Shown here: positions 39,930 to 45,327 of the stretch, one piece after another
How the letters are laid out: every line of letters starts with the position of its first letter
Position numbering within the stretch: position 1 is the stretch's first letter
IMG/VR virus record: IMGVR_UViG_3300044641_004965
Span: 1 to 45,327 of that record
Source of the DNA: a virus
Reading direction: 5' to 3' (one strand)
DNA: 45,327 nucleotides
Program-made: the position numbers and the translations under genes
The notes under the pieces: generated by a model
Databases searched by the model: none
Told to the model about the DNA's origin: nothing
Seen by the model: only the letters and a program-made list of their open reading frames with translations

Positions 39930-40854
39930 CCGGCGGGTCGCCATCGTCGGGAATCATCGCTGGCGCTGGTCTGCTGAGCAAGACTGGGCAGATGGCTTCA
40001 GACTGAACGGCTGGGACGTCACCGAAGTCGACGAGCGGGAGGCCACAGGCAACGAGATCGTACGCATCGCGTCACGCAGCGATCTGCTGCTTTGGATCAG
40101 TTCCTCAGATCGGCACCCTCAAGACGTCATGCGTAGATGCCGCACCAAGACAGTCACAGTCGCTTGGCACGCTGACCTTTTCTTCGGTCTGAACCGTGGC
40201 AACTGGAGGAGTAGCCCGATGTGGGCAGCCGAGCACGTATTGACCGCTGATGGGAATCCGGACAATGACTGGGCGTCGCTTGGTGTGAATCGGCATGAGT
40301 GGCTGCTTCCAGGTGTCCGTGACCGATGGACGAGCAGCCCTGGCAGATTGAGAGAGGCGTTCCGTTGCGACGTGGCCTTTGTCGGGTCGGCTGGTGGCGG
40401 CTATCACAGGCAGTGGCCCTACCGGTCCCAGCTCCTAGAGCGCCTATCGGAGATGGCTGACCGCAACGGCTGGACGTTCCTGAACCCTGGAGGCTCGAGC
40501 CGACGAGTGGAGAGAAACCAGCGCATGACCGACTTCTACCGGTCGGCGAGGGTCACGGTCGGGGACTCGCTATGTCTCCAGCAGCAGGGGTCACGATACT
40601 GGTCGGACCGTGTGTACGAGGCGACTGGTCGCGGTGGCGTCCTCATCATGCCCCGCATCGAGGAGCTCGCTACACAGTTCCCGATGATGCCGATGTACAA
40701 CTGGTCAGACTGGTTCGGCTTGGAAGGGACCATCAGCCGTTTACTCGCTGATGCCAGGGAGCGTGATCTTGTGCGTGCTGAGTGTCAGAATGTGACCCGT
40801 TCAGGACATACGTATAGTCATCGGGTGCGCCAGCTGCTGGAGGCAGTCAAGTGA
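39907..40854 (+). CDS. Glycosyltransferase-like protein (GT-B type)
   Basis: The 315-residue protein has RVAIVGNHRWRWSAEQDWAD at the N-terminus, HADLFFGLNRGNW in the middle, and a C-terminal Rossmann half with CDVAFVGSAGGGYHRQWPYR, YRSARVTVGDSLC, and YWSDRVYEATGRGGVLIMPR. The last resembles the nucleotide-sugar-binding end of CgeB/group-1-like glycosyltransferases. It starts at GTG 39907. Substrate unknown; it could be hydroxymethylated DNA or a virion protein. The stop overlaps the next GTG by four bases. Confidence 0.72.
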   Translation: MVAVATGSRRVAIVGNHRWRWSAEQDWADGFRLNGWDVTEVDEREATGNEIVRIASRSDLLLWISSSDRHPQDVMRRCRTKTVTVAWHADLFFGLNRGNWRSSPMWAAEHVLTADGNPDNDWASLGVNRHEWLLPGVRDRWTSSPGRLREAFRCDVAFVGSAGGGYHRQWPYRSQLLERLSEMADRNGWTFLNPGGSSRRVERNQRMTDFYRSARVTVGDSLCLQQQGSRYWSDRVYEATGRGGVLIMPRIEELATQFPMMPMYNWSDWFGLEGTISRLLADARERDLVRAECQNVTRSGHTYSHRVRQLLEAVK

Positions 40855-41549
40855 CGTTGCTTTCGTCGAATAGCGAACTGAGGCAGCAGCGGATCGCTGT
40901 CTGGAGCCTGCCTGCCCTGTCGGCCGAACTGCCTGACGGACGCCGAGTCAAGACCTGCCCGAACGCTGGGGCTTGCGCCAGCCTGTGCTACGCGAGGTCA
41001 GGCACCTACAACTTTTCGAACGTGAAGGCAGCGCACGTCCGCAACCTCCAGTACGTACTTGACCATCCTGATCTGTGGCGGCGAGAGATGGTCGCTGAGC
41101 TATCGCGACCGCAGCACCGCAACGGTTGGGTGAGGATCCATGACTCTGGTGACTTCTTCGCTGACTGGTACATGGAGGCTTGGTGCTGGATCGCTGAGGC
41201 GCACCCTGACATCACCTTCTATGCGTACACGAAAGAGGTCACCATGACCCGCCAGCTGCGCAACCGTAGCGTCATACCAGGCAACCTACTGATCGTGTTT
41301 AGTCTTGGCGGCAAGGAGGATCATCTCATCAACCTGGAAACTGAGCGGCACGCTGATGTCTTTACGACTATTGATGCGATGATCGAGGCCGGCTATCACG
41401 ACCAGTCTGCCGATGACCGGCTGGCGGCTGTCGGGCCACAGCGGGTCGGCATCCCAGCGAACAACATTCGGCACCTCCGCAAGCGGCAGGGCGGCCAGTC
41501 GTTCGGACAGATCCAGCAAGATCTTGATGTGAAGAGGCTGAACCGATGA
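40851..41549 (+). CDS. gp88-family protein
   Basis: The 232-residue protein matches the mycobacteriophage gp88 family layout: LSSNSELRQQRIAVWSLPAL, RVKTCPNAGACASLCYARSG with the Cys cluster C-x5-C-x3-C, NLQYVLDHPDLWRREMVAEL, VRIHDSGDFFADWYMEAWCW and ITFYAYTKEV. The family function is unknown. The RIHxSGDF motif and Cys cluster suggest a metal- or cofactor-binding enzyme. Four-base overlaps on both sides place it in the glycosyltransferase operon. Confidence 0.78.
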   Translation: MTLLSSNSELRQQRIAVWSLPALSAELPDGRRVKTCPNAGACASLCYARSGTYNFSNVKAAHVRNLQYVLDHPDLWRREMVAELSRPQHRNGWVRIHDSGDFFADWYMEAWCWIAEAHPDITFYAYTKEVTMTRQLRNRSVIPGNLLIVFSLGGKEDHLINLETERHADVFTTIDAMIEAGYHDQSADDRLAAVGPQRVGIPANNIRHLRKRQGGQSFGQIQQDLDVKRLNR

Positions 41550-42562
41550 AAGTGGGGATGGTCGTCAGGGACGACAATGGCGGACTTGGCAACCTGACGT
41601 ATGACGTCTGGCGTTATGTCCGTCCTGCTGTCACCGTCGTGGTTCAGGTCCGTCCCTGTCGAGGCCAACCGCATCCAGCACAGTTTGAGGAGGCATGGAC
41701 TAAGACGTTCACGATGCCGAACCCGATGAGCCGGCGTGACTGGCGGCGGGTCGCTGCTGAGGCTGACGTCTGGTGGACAGCAGAAACCTGGTATTGCGCT
41801 GAGGCGGAGCAGGTCATTCGTGAGGCCGGTGCCCAGTCTGTGCTGTACGCCATGCCAGAACTGTTCTCTGGATCTGAAGCGGACGCCATCTGGAACCCTA
41901 CTGACTACCTGATGGACAAGATGCCAGAGCGAACAGAAGTAGTTCAGATGCCAATCAGGTTGACTGACAGGTGGGAACCACGGACGAAAGTGCGTCGGAT
42001 CCTGCACATCTCGGGTGGGGCGCAGTACGACAGAAACGGTACGACTTTGCTACTGGATGCACTACGCAAGGTTCGAGAACCGTGTGAGGTGCTCTTTCAT
42101 CAGCCGGACACGCTGCACTGGCTTTCCAACAAGGATCTGCGCGGGTTGCCGAAGGAGGTGCAGGTTAGGGTCACTCGCGACTACGTGGACGGAATGGGCA
42201 GTCTGTACAAGTGGGCAGACCTGCTCGTGTTGCCACGACGCTACGCAGGGCTGTGCCTTCCAGCGTTCGAAGCGTTCTCGCACGGATTGCCAGTGATGAT
42301 GCCGGATACTGACCCGCAGAGCAGCTGGCCGATCATCCCTGTAGACGCAGTCAACGAGAGGCCCGCTCGCATGAAAGGTGGCCGAGTCCCAATGGTGAGC
42401 ACCGACCCTGTAAACCTGGCAAGACGGCTCGAGTCGGTTCTAACCGCTGATGTCCATTGGGTTGTTCGTGAGTCTGAGCGGGTTCGGAGCTGGGCTGAGG
42501 CCCACACTTGGCAGCAACTTGGCCCGATCTGGCGTCAACAGTTCGATAGGTTGGGATCATGA
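41546..42562 (+). CDS. Glycosyltransferase-like protein (GT-4/GT-B type)
   Basis: The 338-residue protein has RRILHISGGAQYDRNGTTLL at the domain junction and the nucleotide-sugar-binding end LYKWADLLVLPRRYAGLCLP, then AFEAFSHGLPVMMPDTDPQS, the E-x7-E-like and Gly-Leu-Pro pattern of group-1 glycosyltransferases. The N-terminal half (KVGMVVRDDNGGLGNLTYDV) would hold the acceptor. It may glycosylate modified DNA or a tail protein. It overlaps both neighbours. Confidence 0.78.
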   Translation: MKVGMVVRDDNGGLGNLTYDVWRYVRPAVTVVVQVRPCRGQPHPAQFEEAWTKTFTMPNPMSRRDWRRVAAEADVWWTAETWYCAEAEQVIREAGAQSVLYAMPELFSGSEADAIWNPTDYLMDKMPERTEVVQMPIRLTDRWEPRTKVRRILHISGGAQYDRNGTTLLLDALRKVREPCEVLFHQPDTLHWLSNKDLRGLPKEVQVRVTRDYVDGMGSLYKWADLLVLPRRYAGLCLPAFEAFSHGLPVMMPDTDPQSSWPIIPVDAVNERPARMKGGRVPMVSTDPVNLARRLESVLTADVHWVVRESERVRSWAEAHTWQQLGPIWRQQFDRLGS

Positions 42563-43008
42563 AGGTGAACATCGGGTGCGGCGGCAAGCCCAGAGATGGC
42601 TTTGTGAACGTAGACCAGCATCCGCTCTCAGGTGTTGACATCGTTCACGACCTAGATATCTATCCGTGGCCCTTCGATGACCAGTCGGTTCAGCATGTGC
42701 TAGCAGAGCATGTGTACGAACACGTCAAGGACCCGATCGGGTTCGTTCTAGAGTGCTGGCGAGTCCTGGACTCTGGAGGTTTGCTGACAGTGACCTGCCC
42801 CCATTGGACCAGTCAGAACGCCTTCACTGACCCGACACACGTACGTTTTGTTACAGATCAGACGTTTGATTACTGGTGCGCTGGCGAGCACCTAAACGTG
42901 GCGCAGGGTAAACCCTTTCTGGGGGACGTATTCCGATTCCGGAAACGTAGGATCATTCGCAACGGCGGTGATATCACGTTCAGGCTCCTCAAGATGCCAT
43001 GCGAGTGA
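42559..43008 (+). CDS. Small SAM-dependent methyltransferase-like protein
   Basis: The 149-residue protein has VNIGCGGKPRDGFVNVDQHP (SAM-binding motif I), DLDIYPWPFDDQSVQHVLAE, HVYEHVKDPIGFVLECWRVL and DSGGLLTVTCPHWTSQ, the class I fold typical of methyltransferases in sugar-modifying gene clusters. It is short but complete in the main motifs. It might methylate a sugar added by neighbouring enzymes (inference). It overlaps both neighbours. Confidence 0.75.
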   Translation: MKVNIGCGGKPRDGFVNVDQHPLSGVDIVHDLDIYPWPFDDQSVQHVLAEHVYEHVKDPIGFVLECWRVLDSGGLLTVTCPHWTSQNAFTDPTHVRFVTDQTFDYWCAGEHLNVAQGKPFLGDVFRFRKRRIIRNGGDITFRLLKMPCE

Positions 43009-44000
43009 ACGCCTACTGCTCCCATCGGCACTACGCCGACCATCTACTACCAGTCTTGGCCGGCCTTCCAGAACTGGTGCGAGGCAGCCTCTATTGCGCT
43101 ACTGATGAGTTGGCGAAACAGCTGCGACTGCGTGGTGACCGAGCATCGATTCTTGGTCCGCGTGAGTTTAGAGTGAGGCCGATGCCGCCCGATGAGGCGG
43201 TGATGGTCGCTGGCTTCATAGATCTGAGAATGATGCGCGGTCGCCCGATCTGCCTGATGGAGCATGGTGCGGGGCAACGCTACGAAGGCGTTCGTGACGG
43301 TTCTTACGCTGGCGGTCGTGGCCGTGGTCGGGTGAGTCTTTTTCTCTGCCCCAATGATCAGGTGGCGCAAGCAAACCGTGACCGCTATCCGCAGGCCAAC
43401 GCTGTTACGGTCGGCTCTCCCAGGCTCGATGTTCTTTGGAAGGCACGAGCGGAGTTCAGCCGGCATCGGGACGGGCAGAGGGTCGCGGTCTCGTTTCATT
43501 GGCCCTGCCCGCTGGTGCCCGAGGCAGGTTCATCGTGGGATGCCTTTCGTCCAGACGTCATCAGACTGGCTGCGAACAGCACCTACCAGCTGCTCGGGCA
43601 TGGTCACCCGCGCCTTTGGTCACGAATCCAGAAATGGTGGGAGAGGCTGGGGGTAGAGCAGGTTCAGGAGTGGATTTCTGTCGTTCGTCGTGCCGATATC
43701 TACGTCTGCGATAACAGCAGCACCATGTTTGAGGCCTGTGCGCTCGATCTACCGGTCGTAGTGTTGAACTCCCCTGACTATCGGAGAGGCGTGGAGCATG
43801 GCCTACGGTTCTGGGATCATGCCGGAATGGGTCCTGAGGTATCCCCTGGCGGCAATCTTGACCGAGCCCTACAGGTTGCCAAGTCATTTACTGAGCAGCG
43901 CCAGAAGGCTGCTTCAGCAGCGTATGCTGTCCTTCCTGACGGGTCTGGCGAGGCAACGGCTCGAGCGGTTGAGGCGGTGATGAAATGGGCAGCGAACTGA
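42999..44000 (+). CDS. Glycosyltransferase / CDP-glycerol transferase-like protein
   Basis: The 333-residue protein has ICLMEHGAGQRYEGVRDGSY (the H-G motif), FLCPNDQVAQANRDRYPQAN, and YVCDNSSTMFEACALDLPVV with VLNSPDYRR, the N-S-S/E/P-V pattern of the GT-B CDP-glycerol glycerophosphotransferase clan. It could move a sugar or glycerol-phosphate group. It is the last enzyme of this operon and overlaps the next gene. Confidence 0.7.
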   Translation: MRVNAYCSHRHYADHLLPVLAGLPELVRGSLYCATDELAKQLRLRGDRASILGPREFRVRPMPPDEAVMVAGFIDLRMMRGRPICLMEHGAGQRYEGVRDGSYAGGRGRGRVSLFLCPNDQVAQANRDRYPQANAVTVGSPRLDVLWKARAEFSRHRDGQRVAVSFHWPCPLVPEAGSSWDAFRPDVIRLAANSTYQLLGHGHPRLWSRIQKWWERLGVEQVQEWISVVRRADIYVCDNSSTMFEACALDLPVVVLNSPDYRRGVEHGLRFWDHAGMGPEVSPGGNLDRALQVAKSFTEQRQKAASAAYAVLPDGSGEATARAVEAVMKWAAN

Positions 44001-44323
44001 GGGATGTTGCTCTCGACTCTGTTGCTGCTTGGCGGCTGACGAGGCTGGTGACTACGGATCGGATCAGCGAGCCGTTGCGTGACCGGCTGATAGGGCATCC
44101 GAGGCTGGGCTTCATTGGTGAGGGTATCGAGTGTGACTGGTGCGTTGGTGTGTGGATGGGCGCTGCTGTGGCAGCAGCTGGCAGATACACACCGCGCCTT
44201 TGGAAGTTCGGCCGCTACGCATTGGTGGTTGCTGGCGCTGTCGGTCTGATTAGTGAGGCCATGAGAGGAAATGATGAGCATGACAATCATTTCGATCATG
44301 CGTTCTCATTTCAGACAGAATGA
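43985..44323 (+). CDS. DUF1360-like small membrane protein
   Basis: The 112-residue protein shows DVALDSVAAWRLTRLVTTDR, EPLRDRLIGHP and ECDWCVGVWMGAAVAAAGR, then ALVVAGAVGLISEA. Charged LTRL-TTDRIS-PLR and CxxC-VGVW are typical of DUF1360 phage proteins, which are membrane-associated and of unknown role. It overlaps the preceding gene by 16 bases. Its 3' end contains one copy of a 21-base direct repeat. Confidence 0.7.
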   Translation: MGSELRDVALDSVAAWRLTRLVTTDRISEPLRDRLIGHPRLGFIGEGIECDWCVGVWMGAAVAAAGRYTPRLWKFGRYALVVAGAVGLISEAMRGNDEHDNHFDHAFSFQTE

Positions 44324-44348
44324 CGAACATGACAATCATTTCGATCAT
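44279..44348. repeat. 21-base direct repeat, two copies 49 bases apart
   Basis: A 21-base block starting CATGACAATCAT and ending TTCGATCAT is present at 44279-44299 and 44328-44348. The area is A+T-richer than its surroundings. The first copy lies in the end of the DUF1360-like gene, the second in the gap after it. It could be a protein-binding pair or the trace of a small duplication. Confidence 0.65.
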
Positions 44349-44395
44349 CTGCATCATGCAGCGTTGCGAACCCTCCTGAGCCGGCTGGACCACGC

Positions 44396-44401
44396 TACAT
44401 T
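44396..44401 (+). promoter_or_regulatory. -10-like TACATT placed for leaderless start at 44408
   Basis: TACATT (44396-44401), six bases, then ATG 44408, with no ribosome site. No good -35 is visible. One of the five TANNNT-N6-RTG starts. Confidence 0.35.
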
Positions 44402-44407
44402 TGCGAC

Positions 44408-44632
44408 ATGGACGCAGAATCTGTGAAAAGAGCGAAGCGGGCAGCGTACGCACGGGCTTGGCGGGCCAAACATGGCGCGAGGACTGGCCGGCGTGGCCCA
44501 GCTGCTAGCGCAGCGTGTGGTACCAGGTCTGGATATCACCGTCACCGCCGAGAAGGCACAACAGTTTGCAGCTTGTGCCGTGAGGCTGAGAGCCTTTATC
44601 AGCAACAGAGGCGTCGCCAATCTCGGCTGTAG
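44408..44632 (+). CDS. Small basic zinc-finger-like protein
   Basis: The 74-residue protein is strongly basic (SVKRAKRAAYARAWRAKHGA). Its second half, ACGTRSGYHRHRREGTTVCS with CSLCREAESLYQQQRRR, has spaced C, H and CxxC residues consistent with a zinc knuckle seen in small actinophage proteins. Likely nucleic-acid binding. The start appears leaderless. Confidence 0.6.
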   Translation: MDAESVKRAKRAAYARAWRAKHGARTGRRGPAASAACGTRSGYHRHRREGTTVCSLCREAESLYQQQRRRQSRL

Positions 44633-44670
44633 ACAGGCATCAGTGTATCTCTGGTGACTCTGTTGCTGTG

Positions 44671-44676
44671 TAGAAT
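44671..44676 (+). promoter_or_regulatory. -10-like TAGAAT placed for leaderless start at 44683
   Basis: TAGAAT (44671-44676), six bases, then GTG 44683. No ribosome site precedes the GTG. The hexamer is a good -10; a -35 is not evident. Confidence 0.4.
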
Positions 44677-44682
44677 GTTCAG

Positions 44683-45021
44683 GTGCCTCAGCCTGCCCCA
44701 AGAGACCTAAGCGCCTATCAGGGCGACGACTTCACACACGAAGTTCGTTTCGTAACCTCGGCCGGATCGCCCGTGAACGTGACCGGCAGGACGTTTGCTT
44801 CGCAGGTGCGGCGACGCTGGTCTGATACCACTATTGACGCCACTTTCGCTGTGGACACAACCAACGCAGCAACTGGCATCGTGGTGTTCACCCTGTCAGC
44901 TGCGACCATGACAGCCTTCGAGCCAGGCACCTATCGTTACGATCTTCAGCAGGTCGCTGGCGGGCGCAGATTGACGCTACTCAAAGGCAAGTTTGTCGTT
45001 GACGGTGAGATCACACGCTAA
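44683..45021 (+). CDS. BppU-like N-terminal tail/baseplate protein
   Basis: The 112-residue protein has [56 protein letters not shown] and [20 protein letters not shown], then DGEITR, the pattern of BppU-type N-terminal domains that join receptor-binding fibres to the tail. GTG 44683 appears leaderless. Its stop overlaps the start of the collagen-like gene, so both belong to the fibre module. Confidence 0.72.
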   Translation: MPQPAPRDLSAYQGDDFTHEVRFVTSAGSPVNVTGRTFASQVRRRWSDTTIDATFAVDTTNAATGIVVFTLSAATMTAFEPGTYRYDLQQVAGGRRLTLLKGKFVVDGEITR

Positions 45022-45327
45022 TGGCAAGCGAATACACCGAGATTGTCGTTGAGGGGGGTGTCGTCACTGAGGTGACGGTTGTTGACGAGATCGTTTCGGT
45101 GCTTGACGTCACGGACAACGAGGTGACCATTCTCGGTGTCGGGGAGATCGGGCCAGCAGGTCCGACCGGCCCGCAGGGTTCGACGGGACCGCAGGGCGCG
45201 GCGGGTCCTACTGGTCCGACGGGTGTGCAAGGTCCGACCGGACCGCAGGGTTCTACCGGTCCTCAGGGTCAGATCGGCCCGCATGGTCCGACCGGTCCGA
45301 CGGGTCCGGTTGGTCCTCAGGGTGCTA
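45021..45327 (+). CDS. Collagen-like tail fibre protein (runs off the window)
   Basis: The gene starts at ATG 45021 (TAATG overlap). About 42 residues of strand-rich sequence ([20 protein letters not shown]) are followed by G-x-y repeats ([16 protein letters not shown] and similar) to the window edge, 102 complete codons. Phage collagen-like segments form trimeric fibre shafts. If the sequence is circular the frame continues for 16 codons and stops at base 47, giving a 117-residue protein. Otherwise it is truncated. Confidence 0.8.
   Translation, partial: MASEYTEIVVEGGVVTEVTVVDEIVSVLDVTDNEVTILGVGEIGPAGPTGPQGSTGPQGAAGPTGPTGVQGPTGPQGSTGPQGQIGPHGPTGPTGPVGPQGA

Noticed and set aside
40851-41549. 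Radical SAM enzyme suggested by the Cys cluster
   Set aside because: The spacing is C-x5-C-x3-C, not the C-x3-C-x2-C of radical SAM proteins; the overall pattern fits the gp88 family.
1-45327. Integrated prophage or temperate phage
   Set aside because: I find no integrase, excisionase, immunity repressor, attachment site or flanking host genes. The absence is from reading only; a divergent integrase among the unknowns is not excluded.
1-45327. CRISPR array or insertion sequence
   Set aside because: No regularly spaced repeat-spacer units and no transposase-like frames with terminal inverted repeats were seen.

Overview
The window reads as most or all of the genome of a long-tailed siphovirus-type bacteriophage. 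All recognisable genes lie on the + strand, are tightly packed, and often overlap by 1-20 bases. Nothing identifies the host directly. A WhiB-like Fe-S protein, a portal/protease/capsid/neck/tail gene set of the kind found in actinobacteriophages, an r1t-type holin, a gp88-family protein and apparent leaderless transcripts all point to an actinobacterial host. I see no integrase, immunity repressor, tRNA, CRISPR array or DNA polymerase/primase/helicase, so a lytic phage that borrows the host replisome is the simplest reading. The reading frame of the collagen-like gene at the right end stays open across an end-to-start join and would stop at base 47, so this may be a circularised complete genome (inference).

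Layout: 28-5835 small gene, portal fused to a MuF-like domain, capsid maturation protease, a small helical protein and a metallophosphoesterase. 5836-6532 is mostly non-coding, with a 50-residue zinc-ribbon gene, four GCAANTTGC dyads and three AGAACC repeats. 6533-11581 holds the major capsid protein, the putative tail tube and the neck proteins. 11621-13210 is a self-contained promoter-genes-terminator cassette of four small genes, followed by ssb. 13693-21369 holds the tail assembly chaperones, tape measure and minor tail proteins; 21412-22791 the lysis genes. 22909-36662 is the early/accessory region: many small unknown genes, ERF recombinase, a PP-loop (PAPS reductase-like) protein, cytosine-C5 methyltransferase, pyrimidine-dimer glycosylase-like protein, ArdC-like antirestriction protein, replication initiator-like protein, HNH protein, Hjc-like resolvase, WhiB-like protein, ParB-like protein, a TET/JBP-like dioxygenase and a TET-associated-type glycosyltransferase. 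36701-38532 holds the terminase subunits. 38556-39661 is a second small promoter-genes-terminator cassette. 39907-44000 is an overlapping operon of three glycosyltransferase-like proteins, a gp88-family protein and a small methyltransferase. 44683-45327 holds a BppU-like fibre/baseplate protein and the start of a collagen-like fibre.

Two systems stand out. (1) A putative cytosine hypermodification pathway: Dcm-like methyltransferase makes 5mC, the TET/JBP-like dioxygenase would oxidise it to 5hmC, and the adjacent glycosyltransferase (possibly with the later glycosyltransferase island) would add sugar, giving DNA resistant to host nucleases. (2) A repeated promoter (11621, 22909, 28461, 38556) whose -10 hexamer is followed after 6-7 bases by an ATG that is in frame, in all four copies, with the downstream Shine-Dalgarno start; five further genes have a TANNNT-N6-RTG start and no Shine-Dalgarno. 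This points to leaderless translation as an expression mode of this phage.

The palindrome CTCGAG, mostly as GGCTCGAG, is strongly over-represented in all three reading frames. All product names are inferred by reading motifs; no database search was run.
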